Below, in pieces: positions 15,389 through 23,448 of a stretch of 36,001 bases of DNA. The notes beneath the pieces were generated by a model that made no database searches, had not been told where the DNA came from, and saw nothing but the letters and a program-made list of their open reading frames with translations. Each line of letters starts with the position of its first letter. Positions within the stretch are counted from its first letter, which is position 1. The stretch covers positions 1 through 36,001 of the forward strand of contig JANQFQ010000022.1 of assembly GCA_028277765.1 (NCBI GenBank). The letters are read 5' to 3'. A program made the position numbers and the translations under genes. The DNA comes from Desulfobacterales bacterium (GTDB lineage Bacteria > Desulfobacterota > Desulfobacteria > Desulfobacterales > SURF-7).

Positions 15389-18028
15389 TTATTTAGCACT
15401 ATCCTTAGCTTTTTTTATGAGTTCGTCAAGGTAATTCAGTGCTTCAACAGGTGTCATGTTTGAGACGTTCAGTTGTGTCAATTTGTCTATAATCATTTTT
15501 TCAGGCCTTTGGAACAGGCTAAGCTGCTGCTGACTGGTATTCTCCCAGACTTTTCCCTGATTATTGTCAATTGTTTCTCCAGGTCTGTATCCGGCGTCCT
15601 CAATGCCTGCGAGGACCTTTTTCGCCCGTTTAATAGCGCTTTCCGGCAGGCCTGCGAGCCGTGCGACTTGAATTCCGTAGCTCCTGTTTGTCCCGCCTTC
15701 AACCAGACGTCTTAAAAAAATGATTTCATCATTCCATTCCTTCACAGCGATATTGAAATTTTTTACGCGAGGTTTTGTTTGATCGAGTTCTGTGAGTTCA
15801 TGGTAATGGGTGGCAAAAAGCGTTTTTACCCCTTTCCCATCAAGGTCATGTAGATGCTCAGCAACTGCCCAGGCTATGCTAAGGCCGTCAAATGTGCTCG
15901 TCCCTCTTCCGATTTCATCAAGGATAATCAGACTCTGGCTTGTGGCATTATTCATTATGTTGGCTGTTTCTTCCATCTCCACCATAAAAGTGCTCTGGCC
16001 CGAAGAGAGGTTGTCCAGGGCGCCTACTCGCGTAAAAATCCTGTCAATGACGGGTATGGACGCTGCCTCGGCCGGCACAAAAGATCCTATCTGTGCCATC
16101 AATACAATCAGCGCAGTCTGGCGTAGAACGGTTGACTTGCCTGCCATGTTAGGGCCGGTGATAATCAGAACCTGGTTTTCATCATTATCCATTTTTATGG
16201 TGTTCGGCACATAACGTTCCCCGGTTATGAGTTTTTCCACAACAGGGTGGCGTCCCTCATCAATGCTGATCATGCCGTCTGTGTTAATTTCAGGCCGTGA
16301 ATAATCATTCATGTTAGCTATTTCCGCGAAATTAAAGATACAGTCAACCCGGGCGGCGAATCCAGCGGTATTCAGGAGAACCTGGTTGTGTGTTATGATC
16401 TCTTCCCTTACGCGGTTAAATATCTCGCGCTCCAGGGCGGCCCTTCTTTCCTGGGCGCCAAGAACTTTTGTTTCAAATGTTTTCAGTTCGTCAGTGATAT
16501 ACCGTTCCGCGTTTACAAGTGTCTGTTTCCGGATATAGTGGGGCGGGACATCAGCGGAATGCGTTTTTGTGACTTCAATGTAATACCCGAATACTTTGTT
16601 ATATCTTACCTTGAGACTGTTGATTCCGGTTTTTTCCTTTTCTTCTGCCTCAAGGCTTGCGAGCCATCCTTTACCGTCGCGGCTAATCTTGATGAGTTCA
16701 TCCAGCTCATCACTGTATCCGGGCTTTATAATGCCGCCATCGTTAATTGTTGGCGGGGCATCTTCACGTATGGCATTTTCGATCAGATCCGCCAGGTGGC
16801 CGAGGCGTTCAACCGGCTCCTGAAAAACAAAATATTCAGATGTAAAACCGGATAGTATTGATAATATTTCCGGTATTCTCTGTAGGGAGATTTTCAGAGC
16901 CACAAGGTCCCTTGCGTTTGAACGGCCCATGTTAATTCTGCTGTTGAGCCGTTCCAGGTCATAAACCGATTTCAGGGCTTCCCTTATTTCTTCCCTCCCA
17001 TGAGGGTTGTTTACCGCCTCTTCAACCGCATCGAGTCTCGCCAGGATTTCGTCAATGTTTTTAAGGGGATATCTTAGCCATGTTTTAAGGAGTCTTCCTC
17101 CCATAGATGTAACGCACCTGTCAATGATCCCGATGAGGGTTCCCTGCCGGCTGCCTGTGCTTAGACTATTTAGCAGTTCAAGGTTGCGGCAACTGGTGTC
17201 ATCAATAATCAGATAGTTTTCGAGACTGTAAGTCTCTATGCTGGTTAAATGCTCAATCTTTTGTTTCTGTGTTTCAGCGACATAATGAAGAATGGCCCCG
17301 GCCGCGCAAATACCCGCTTTCAGATTTTCACATCCGTATCCTTCAAGACTGCGCGTCTTGAACTGGGCTGTAAGTTTGTCTTTTCCCGATTTATAGTCGA
17401 AAGCCTTGTCTGAAATAAAAGAGAACACTTTTTCAGAAAAAGATTCTTTAAAGGGCTTAAAAAAAACATCATTTCTTGATGATTCTGAAAAAATAATTTC
17501 ACTTGGTGATATGCGGAGCGCCTCGTCAATGAGGGTGCTGATTGTATCCGATTCAGTTACACGGAACGCACCAGTTGATATATCCAAAGAGGAGAGCCCG
17601 GCGAGATCTCCTGAACGGCTCAGAGCGACAATGTAATTGTTTGATTTTTCATCGAGTAATTCATTGTCGATGATCATGCCAGGCGTAATGACGCGGACCA
17701 CATCCCTTTTAACAAGCCCTTTTGCCGCGGCGGGGTCTTCTACCTGTTCACAGATGGCAACTTTGTGCCCTTGGTCAATCAGGCGTCCGATATAAGAGTC
17801 CACCGCGCGGACCGGGATACCGCACATGGGAATGGATGACTCATCTTTTTTATTACGTGATGTAAGGGCGATTTCAAGTATGGGGGACGCGGTTACAGCG
17901 TCTTCGAAAAACATTTCATAAAAATCTCCCATCCTGTAAAACAGGATTGAATCCTGGTACTTTTCCTTGATGGAAAGGTACTGCTTAACCATTGGGGTTG
18001 CTTTATACGCGGGACTTGCCTGGGGCAT
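15389..18028 (-). CDS. mutS: DNA mismatch repair protein MutS
   Basis: 879-residue MutS1. The mismatch-reading Phe-x-Glu motif is GDFYEMF (Phe36, Glu38). The connector, clamp and lever regions follow, and the C-terminal ATPase has Walker A GPNMAGKST near residue 625, the STFMVEMEETANI signature and Walker B LIILDEIGRGTSTFDG. The C-terminal helix-turn-helix tail MTPVEALNYLDELI is intact. It starts 31 bases after the stop of the upstream gene and lies on the same strand as the amidases, 50 bases upstream of them. No anomalies seen. Confidence 0.97.
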   Translation of the reverse strand: MPQASPAYKATPMVKQYLSIKEKYQDSILFYRMGDFYEMFFEDAVTASPILEIALTSRNKKDESSIPMCGIPVRAVDSYIGRLIDQGHKVAICEQVEDPAAAKGLVKRDVVRVITPGMIIDNELLDEKSNNYIVALSRSGDLAGLSSLDISTGAFRVTESDTISTLIDEALRISPSEIIFSESSRNDVFFKPFKESFSEKVFSFISDKAFDYKSGKDKLTAQFKTRSLEGYGCENLKAGICAAGAILHYVAETQKQKIEHLTSIETYSLENYLIIDDTSCRNLELLNSLSTGSRQGTLIGIIDRCVTSMGGRLLKTWLRYPLKNIDEILARLDAVEEAVNNPHGREEIREALKSVYDLERLNSRINMGRSNARDLVALKISLQRIPEILSILSGFTSEYFVFQEPVERLGHLADLIENAIREDAPPTINDGGIIKPGYSDELDELIKISRDGKGWLASLEAEEKEKTGINSLKVRYNKVFGYYIEVTKTHSADVPPHYIRKQTLVNAERYITDELKTFETKVLGAQERRAALEREIFNRVREEIITHNQVLLNTAGFAARVDCIFNFAEIANMNDYSRPEINTDGMISIDEGRHPVVEKLITGERYVPNTIKMDNDENQVLIITGPNMAGKSTVLRQTALIVLMAQIGSFVPAEAASIPVIDRIFTRVGALDNLSSGQSTFMVEMEETANIMNNATSQSLIILDEIGRGTSTFDGLSIAWAVAEHLHDLDGKGVKTLFATHYHELTELDQTKPRVKNFNIAVKEWNDEIIFLRRLVEGGTNRSYGIQVARLAGLPESAIKRAKKVLAGIEDAGYRPGETIDNNQGKVWENTSQQQLSLFQRPEKMIIDKLTQLNVSNMTPVEALNYLDELIKKAKDSAK

Positions 18029-18059
18029 TTCAGAATTGCTGTTTTAACTCCCTGTCGAT

Positions 18060-19145
18060 TTACCATTCCGTGGAAGGTTCAGCTCCTGTGTCTTGTTGCC
18101 TGACAAGACGGAAACCGATGTGGTTGCTCCGGCTGCCGGGACTAACATAATAACGGTAGGCGCTCCTGATTCCTGTCCTATAGTTCTTCCAGCTTCCTCC
18201 CCTGGCCACGCGGTACGCTGGAATATCATTTCCAAGGGGATCGGTTGCAGGGGATGATGTATATTCATATTTTGCATCCTGGCACCATTCAGCGACATTG
18301 CCGTGCATGTCATAAAGTCCGAATGCATTCGGTTTTTTCTGCGCCGTAGGATGTGTCTGACCGTCTGAGTTATGAAAAAACCAGGCATTGTTTCCAATAT
18401 CTTCACGCCTATTGCCAAAAGAATATACCTGGTTGTTGCCGGAACGGCAGGCGTATTCCCATTCAGCTTCGGTTGGTAGTCTGTAACCAGCCGTCTGTTC
18501 TCTTTGATTCAGTCTGCGAATAAACTCCAAAGCATCTTTCCAGCTGACATTCTCAGCCGGGCAATTACCGCCGCAGTCTTTAAAGAAGCATGCATCAGGA
18601 AATTCTGAGTCACTTCCCATTACAGCGTTCCATTGTTTCTGGGTGACTTCTGTGGTCTGCATGAAAAAACCGTTCGAAAGTGTAACGCTATGCAAGGTTT
18701 CATCATCATTTCTGCCGAACTCGTTTTCAGAGCTTCCCATCATAAATGTGCCCGGAGGGATGTAAACGAAGTGCATGCCGGTTATATTCTCAGTTTTTTC
18801 CCGGGGTGCGGCGGGTGTAAACTGATTCTTTTTTCTGAGGATAACATCTTTTACTGGGGCATTTTTGTTAAGGATAAAGTTGAATGGTTTTTCAATTTTT
18901 GAATACCCTTTTTTATAAAATATAACATTAAACTTCCAGGGTACATACTTAAAAGAATATATGCCATCATGGTTTGTAAGCGCAGAAACATCACTATGTT
19001 TTACTCTGACACGAACATTTTCAAGTGGTATCCCTGCGTGATCTTTGACACAGCCGGTGATCGTTATTCTTTCCATCATCGCGGCCAGTGATATCTGAGC
19101 AGACAAAAGTATTACAAGAAGAATTAAGAGGATTCGCTTCCTCAT
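18060..19145 (-). CDS. exported SUMF1/FGE-like domain protein with carboxypeptidase-regulatory-like N-domain
   Basis: 361 residues. I start at ATG 19143-19145, which follows GGGGAGGT at seven bases and opens with a clean signal peptide (RKRILLILLVILLSAQISLAA); the frame runs 21 codons further upstream. Residues about 25-110 look like a CarboxypepD_reg-like beta-sandwich (TGCVKDHAGIPLENVRVRV). The rest is the sulfatase-modifying-factor fold: GTFMMGS, TTEVTQKQWNAVMG, YRLPTEAEWEYACRSG, FGLYDMHGNVAEWCQD, RGGSWKN and HIGFRL. The C-terminal cysteine pair needed for formylglycine generation is absent (GGSWKNYRTGIRSAYR), so I do not call it a formylglycine-generating enzyme. Its role in the periplasm is unknown. 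Confidence 0.85.
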   Translation of the reverse strand: MRKRILLILLVILLSAQISLAAMMERITITGCVKDHAGIPLENVRVRVKHSDVSALTNHDGIYSFKYVPWKFNVIFYKKGYSKIEKPFNFILNKNAPVKDVILRKKNQFTPAAPREKTENITGMHFVYIPPGTFMMGSSENEFGRNDDETLHSVTLSNGFFMQTTEVTQKQWNAVMGSDSEFPDACFFKDCGGNCPAENVSWKDALEFIRRLNQREQTAGYRLPTEAEWEYACRSGNNQVYSFGNRREDIGNNAWFFHNSDGQTHPTAQKKPNAFGLYDMHGNVAEWCQDAKYEYTSSPATDPLGNDIPAYRVARGGSWKNYRTGIRSAYRYYVSPGSRSNHIGFRLVRQQDTGAEPSTEW

Positions 19146-19277
19146 GATTTTACCTCCCCGCGGATGAATTTTAGGTTTAAAAACAATATAGTTATAATTA
19201 TTAAACAAAAAAAAAATAAAGTCTACAAAAATATACCATAAAAGGACGACGACCTGTTTTGCGAGATGTTATTGTTC

Positions 19278-19294
19278 AATTGTGAGATACAATT
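19278..19294. promoter_or_regulatory. palindrome in the divergent intergenic region
   Basis: AATTGT-GAGAT-ACAATT, perfect 6-base arms, in the 246-nt space between the divergent SUMF1-like and phosphatase genes. Its shape and position would suit a repressor operator, but no regulator is identified. Confidence 0.3.
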
Positions 19295-19371
19295 TGCTTG
19301 CGCAAATAATGGATTGATGTAGAATAAAACAGATTAACATAAATATTTTTTGGTAAAATAAAAAGCAATCA

Positions 19372-19389
19372 CCCGGATAGTTGTCCGGG
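19372..19389 (+). promoter_or_regulatory. hairpin overlapping the phosphatase translation start region
   Basis: CCCGGA (19372-19377) pairs with TCCGGG (19384-19389) with a six-base loop. The GGGA at 19387-19390, the only Shine-Dalgarno-like sequence before the TTG start at 19392, is in the right arm, so folding could limit translation. Confidence 0.4.
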
Positions 19390-19391
19390 AT

Positions 19392-20120
19392 TTGGATTTA
19401 TCAGTGATAGACATACACGCCCATATTCTTCCAGGCCTGGATGATGGTCCGGCCACATTAGAAGATTCGCTGGAGATGGCAAGTATAGCCGCGGAAAAGG
19501 GTACACGTACGATTGTTGCTACTCCCCATAGCCTTAACGGTGTTTATTATAATAGTCGAAATGATATCCTGCCGGTGTGTGATGAATTCAATAATGTATT
19601 ACAACAGTATAATATCCCCCTTAAGGTCTTGCCCGGTTCTGAAGTCCGGTTCTGCGTGGAGATCCTTGATGAGATCGAAAATGGTCGCCTGATGACATTG
19701 AATGATACTGGGCGTTATCTTTCTCTTGAGCTTCCGGACCATATACTTCCGAATCAGGTAACCGGTTTTATCAAAAAGCTTATGAGTAGAAATATTGTTC
19801 CGGTTATAGCTCACCCTGAAAGGAATATGGCTATACAGTATAATGTGGACCTTGTGGCAGGCTTTGTTTCAGCCGGAGCCCTGTGCCAGATTACCGGGGG
19901 CAGCCTTACAGGGGCTTTTGGTCCTGAAGCTTTATCCTGCTGTAAAAAGATGATCAGTCAAGGGCTGGCACATTTTATGGCTTCAGATGCCCATTCTCCA
20001 TCTGGCAGAACGCCTAACCTTAAGAAATCATTCAAAAAACTTGCGTCCGCCATGGGCAAGGAAAAAGCGGAACAGATAATGGTTACCGCCCCTAAAAATA
20101 TAATAGGAGGGGTAGTATAA
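19392..20120 (+). CDS. CpsB/CapC-family PHP tyrosine-protein phosphatase
   Basis: 242 residues. Metal-dependent phosphatase of the PHP superfamily that dephosphorylates bacterial tyrosine kinases controlling polysaccharide export. The signature DIHAHILPGLDDGP (His9, His11), the TPHSLNG segment, VIAHPERN and ASDAHSP supply the expected histidine and aspartate metal ligands. It is the first gene of the export locus whose BY-kinase lies at 25041-26363, its likely substrate. The start is uncertain: TTG at 19392 gives the full N-terminus, while GTG at 19404 would remove four residues. Both are weakly supported by ribosome-binding sequence. Confidence 0.9.
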   Translation: MDLSVIDIHAHILPGLDDGPATLEDSLEMASIAAEKGTRTIVATPHSLNGVYYNSRNDILPVCDEFNNVLQQYNIPLKVLPGSEVRFCVEILDEIENGRLMTLNDTGRYLSLELPDHILPNQVTGFIKKLMSRNIVPVIAHPERNMAIQYNVDLVAGFVSAGALCQITGGSLTGAFGPEALSCCKKMISQGLAHFMASDAHSPSGRTPNLKKSFKKLASAMGKEKAEQIMVTAPKNIIGGVV

Positions 20121-20127
20121 TTTTTAG

Positions 20128-20156
20128 TTGACAAAAGAAAAACATTTTAGTTGAAT
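20128..20156 (+). promoter_or_regulatory. candidate promoter in the 255-nt spacer
   Basis: TTGACA (20128-20133), a perfect -35 hexamer, is followed after 17 bases by TTGAAT (20151-20156), a 4/6 match to the -10 hexamer. It would give a leader of about 210 nt ahead of the 20376 gene. Confidence 0.35.
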
Positions 20157-20297
20157 AATGAAGCTGGGGTTAAGCGGGGGGAGTCTTTTTTTCTTACAAA
20201 CAATAAATTTCCGTATTAATACCGGCCTGTTGAATTAATATACGAATAATAAAGCTTTAATTTTTTTACTCCTATGTTATTATAAGATAAGGGAGAC

Positions 20298-20323
20298 TTC
20301 TTTGTTTTATCATGAACAAAGAA
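20298..20323 (+). other. 9-bp perfect stem-loop in the leader of the 20376 gene
   Basis: TTCTTTGTT (20298-20306) pairs with AACAAAGAA (20315-20323) around an eight-base loop, about 50 bases before the start codon. AT-rich, with no T-run after it, so not an obvious terminator; possibly regulatory. Confidence 0.35.
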
Positions 20324-20375
20324 ATCGATTTCTCTCAATTGGCGATTGTAAACTTAGATTATAAAGGACAATACC

Positions 20376-20867
20376 ATGAAAATGACAAAAAACATAATAA
20401 CAATATCTGCTTTTGCTATTGTTTTTGTTTTTTTTGCTATACCTGCATCTTCAGCAGTACAGCAGGACATGACCATTGAACAGATGCAGAAAATGTTTTT
20501 TGAGGTTCAGGATACTTTTGAATTGTTATCTGATTTAACGGATAAGGCAGAAAGAAGTTCTGATGAAGTGCTCGCCAAATCGATCCTGGAAAAAGCTGAA
20601 AGAGCGCTTACTAAGATTGATGAAATGTCTGAATATGCCAGGGGTACAATGAAGGATAAGATTGAATGGTTAAAAAAAGGTCTAGATGAGATAAAGGCCC
20701 GAGCCCTGGCACTCGGGACCCAGCATGAGAGAACTGAGCCTGAAATAGATGAAGAAGAGGTGTTTGATTATACATTAACGGAAGAGCCGCCTTTAAAGGA
20801 TGTCGAACCAGCCATAAGAGAAGTTGATCCATCCCTTATGGATGCCGATCCGGCCAGCCCAATATAA
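20376..20867 (+). CDS. exported helical acidic protein of unknown function
   Basis: 163 residues; I do not recognise a family. An N-terminal signal peptide (about 1-26, ending IPASSAVQQ) is followed by a predicted all-helical segment (30-115) with heptad-like patterning (FEVQDTFELLSDLTDKAE), then a highly acidic, proline-containing tail with near-repeats VEPAIREVDP and LMDADPASP. It probably resides in the periplasm or is secreted. It lies 78 bases upstream of the beta-barrel gene in the polysaccharide export locus, so a role as a periplasmic accessory is a guess from position. ATG at 20376 is used; the ATG two codons later is also possible. Confidence 0.7.
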   Translation: MKMTKNIITISAFAIVFVFFAIPASSAVQQDMTIEQMQKMFFEVQDTFELLSDLTDKAERSSDEVLAKSILEKAERALTKIDEMSEYARGTMKDKIEWLKKGLDEIKARALALGTQHERTEPEIDEEEVFDYTLTEEPPLKDVEPAIREVDPSLMDADPASPI

Positions 20868-20945
20868 AAAAATATTAATAAATAGACTCACTTCGTATTG
20901 ATTTAGAGTTCATAGTGTAAACTTATAATTGAACAGGAGATCCAA

Positions 20946-22355
20946 GTGGACTTCAACTTATTATTTCATAAGCGAAAGAAGAATATCTTCCTGGTAGTAA
21001 TTCTGTTGATATGTTTACTACCTTCTCCGGTTTTTGCTGTAACCAAATTTAACGTAAAACCTAAGATTGCTGTAGGATGGCAGACAGACAGCAATTATTA
21101 TAAGGATAATAAAATCGGTGAGCGAGAAGTTCATACTAGCTATGCCTGGCCCGGAATTGAGATCGGCTTCCAGACCTCAAAGACTAAAATTGATTTGGAC
21201 TATACGTTTAAGTCTGAAGATTACTCTTATGAGGATCCTGTGAAGTCCTTCATGGAAAGCGTCATGTTAGACGATTTTGTGGATTATCTTAACGAAGAAG
21301 GTGTCTCCGTTGATAAAGATGATTTTGAATATTATGATGAATGGCAGGAAGAAAGGGATGTGGGTAATTTCAGGGGGCATAATTTAGTTTTTCGGGCAAG
21401 GACCAAACCCTTTACAAGGCTTACCATCGGTATCGACAATACCTACCAGAAGACTCGTGACACGGCGTTTTTGGATAATTTCGGATTAGCCGTGGAAAAA
21501 GAGGAGTACAGTATAAATAGATTTACACCAGTAATTCATTATCGATTTGGTCAAAAATTTGAAGCAAGATTGCGCTATACAAACACACGTACCAATTATG
21601 ATCGTGTCGGGTTTGATGATTCAGATGAGGATAGGGGCGCGTTTAACCTGATTTATAACCTTAACAGAAATATGTCTCTTGACGTGGAATATCAGCTCTG
21701 GAAAAGAGATTATGACATGGATAGTTCAGACTACGAATCTGACCAGACCAATCTTGTTTTTAGAATGAACATGAATCATATCAATCTTGAAGCGGGCTGC
21801 GGATTTCATGACAGGGATTTTGATGAGAATTACTTGGAAGATATTGATATGTTTAACTATATTTTTACTTTAAAATGGCAGCACCCTTCAGGCGCAGACA
21901 GGGGAAATATACGATTTATGTCCCAGCGCCCTGCGACAAGGGTAAGCGGTTATGCACTTCCAACAGCAATAGATATGCCAAAGACCTATTTTATTCTTGC
22001 ATTCAAAGAGAATTTTAATGACGCCGGGGAGGGGGACAATTACTTTGAAGCCTTGCAGGCGACTGCGCAGGCAGGCCATCTTTTCTTTGATAAAATAGCT
22101 GTTAACCTGGAACTGAACTGGCAGCACTCTGATTACGAAACAAGATACGGGGTTACACCTGCAGGGGCCTTAGTGCTCAGGGAAGATGATATTTACAGGT
22201 ATGCTGGGAACATAGGGTATCTTATCCTGGACTGGCTGTCATTTGATATAACAGCAGGGTATGAGGAGCGGGATTCAAACCTGTTTGGACATGATTATGA
22301 AAACACATATGTCATGTTTAAAATCGATGCCGAATATGATCTTCGCAGCAGGTGA
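20946..22355 (+). CDS. outer-membrane beta-barrel protein of the polysaccharide export locus
   Basis: 469 residues with GTG start preceded by AGGAGA at good spacing. A signal peptide (about residues 12-31, ending PSPVFA) is followed by alternating amphipathic strands rich in Tyr, Phe, Asp and Arg, such as FEARLRYTNTRTNYDRVGFD, NMSLDVEYQLWKRDYDMDSS and LSFDITAGYEERDSNLFG, ending in a short strand DAEYDLRSR. This is the pattern of a large outer-membrane beta-barrel, probably 16-18 strands. It does not show recognisable AlgE, PgaA or Wzi signatures. Located directly before the Wza-like gene, it may be the porin or surface-anchor part of the export system. Confidence 0.75.
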   Translation: MDFNLLFHKRKKNIFLVVILLICLLPSPVFAVTKFNVKPKIAVGWQTDSNYYKDNKIGEREVHTSYAWPGIEIGFQTSKTKIDLDYTFKSEDYSYEDPVKSFMESVMLDDFVDYLNEEGVSVDKDDFEYYDEWQEERDVGNFRGHNLVFRARTKPFTRLTIGIDNTYQKTRDTAFLDNFGLAVEKEEYSINRFTPVIHYRFGQKFEARLRYTNTRTNYDRVGFDDSDEDRGAFNLIYNLNRNMSLDVEYQLWKRDYDMDSSDYESDQTNLVFRMNMNHINLEAGCGFHDRDFDENYLEDIDMFNYIFTLKWQHPSGADRGNIRFMSQRPATRVSGYALPTAIDMPKTYFILAFKENFNDAGEGDNYFEALQATAQAGHLFFDKIAVNLELNWQHSDYETRYGVTPAGALVLREDDIYRYAGNIGYLILDWLSFDITAGYEERDSNLFGHDYENTYVMFKIDAEYDLRSR

Positions 22356-22466
22356 TAGACGCGACAATTGTTTACAGCTGAATTAAGCTGCATTATGAAT
22401 ATCAGTTAATCTTCAAATATAATTAAGTCATATTTTTCCTGTCTTATTCAGCCCCAGAAAAAAACT

Positions 22467-23378
22467 ATGAAAAAAAGCACCGTGTATAAATGTAAGCTTA
22501 TATTTCTGTTTATCGTCATATTTTCCCCCCCTTTATTTTTATTAAAAGCAAATGCCCAGACAAAAGCCTACCATGTGGGACCTGACGATATACTTGTTCT
22601 TGAAATATATGCAGGCGGAGAGATTCAACAAAAGGTTGATTTGACCGTATCAGCCCAGGGGATTATTAATGTCCCTTTTTTGGGCCCGATTGATGCAAAA
22701 GGTAAGACCTTGAGTCAGCTGGAAAAGGTGATTACAACACCACTAGCAAGGGACTATTTTGTGAAACCCCAAGTGAATGTCATGATGAAGGAGTATCATC
22801 ATCTGAAATATTATATTTCAGGGGCGGTCAATAAACCCGGCCTTTATGAAACATCATCTAAGATCACAATCATGGAGCTTATTGCCAAGGCTGGAGGTGT
22901 TCTTTCTGACCGTGGTAATATCGCTTACATACAGCGGGCAGACACACAGCCTGATGAAGGGAAGATTGAAGACACTGAAAAAGCAGTTTCATCAAAGGAA
23001 CCAACGCTAAAGATAGATTTGCAGGCCCTTCTTGATAGGGGGGATATGAGCCAGAATCAAATGCTGAAACCAGGTGACGTAGTCTATATCCCTCTTGAAA
23101 AATCGCTTAGTATAGCGGCTTCAAAAGTATATGTTGAGGGAGAGGTCAAAAAACCGGGAGTTTATGCGTATCAGCCCGGGATGACAGCCTTAAATGCCTG
23201 CATACTGGCAGGAGGCTTTGCTGAATTTGCGGCCCCAAACAGGGCAAGGATTATTCGTAAAAAGGGCGACAAACAAGAGGTCATTAAGATTAACCTGAAT
23301 GATGTAAAAAAAGGGAAGATAGCAGATGTTGAACTCAAGTCCGGGGATCTTATCCACGTGCCGGAGACATGGCTGTGA
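22467..23378 (+). CDS. Wza-like polysaccharide export protein (SLBB domains)
   Basis: 303 residues. Signal peptide 1-30 (ending LKANAQT); no lipobox cysteine, unlike E. coli Wza. The Poly_export domain (about 33-115) starts YHVGPDDILVLEIY and includes VSAQGIINVPFLGPIDAKGKT. Two SLBB beta-grasp domains follow, beginning YYISGAVNKPGLYE (about 118) and VYVEGEVKKPGVYAYQPGMT (about 222), separated by a charged insert (about 155-185). It ends DLIHVPETWL, without the C-terminal amphipathic membrane helix of true Wza, so another protein, perhaps the preceding beta-barrel, may supply the outer-membrane channel. Confidence 0.9.
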   Translation: MKKSTVYKCKLIFLFIVIFSPPLFLLKANAQTKAYHVGPDDILVLEIYAGGEIQQKVDLTVSAQGIINVPFLGPIDAKGKTLSQLEKVITTPLARDYFVKPQVNVMMKEYHHLKYYISGAVNKPGLYETSSKITIMELIAKAGGVLSDRGNIAYIQRADTQPDEGKIEDTEKAVSSKEPTLKIDLQALLDRGDMSQNQMLKPGDVVYIPLEKSLSIAASKVYVEGEVKKPGVYAYQPGMTALNACILAGGFAEFAAPNRARIIRKKGDKQEVIKINLNDVKKGKIADVELKSGDLIHVPETWL

Positions 23379-23448
23379 GTGGTACATGGTGTAGGAGACA
23401 GGAGTGGGGTTGCACCGCCCAACGAACTCAATTCTGAATGAGCATATT

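Noticed and set aside
18060..19145. Formylglycine-generating enzyme (sulfatase activator)
   Set aside because: The fold matches, but the cysteines needed for catalysis are missing at the C-terminal GGSW segment and no sulfatase gene is near.
23390..23430. Possible additional REP copy and GTG start of the Wzz-like gene
   Set aside because: The GC-rich stretch only loosely resembles the RAYT-linked repeat, and the added 15 residues do not look like a family N-terminus; kept as an alternative start only.
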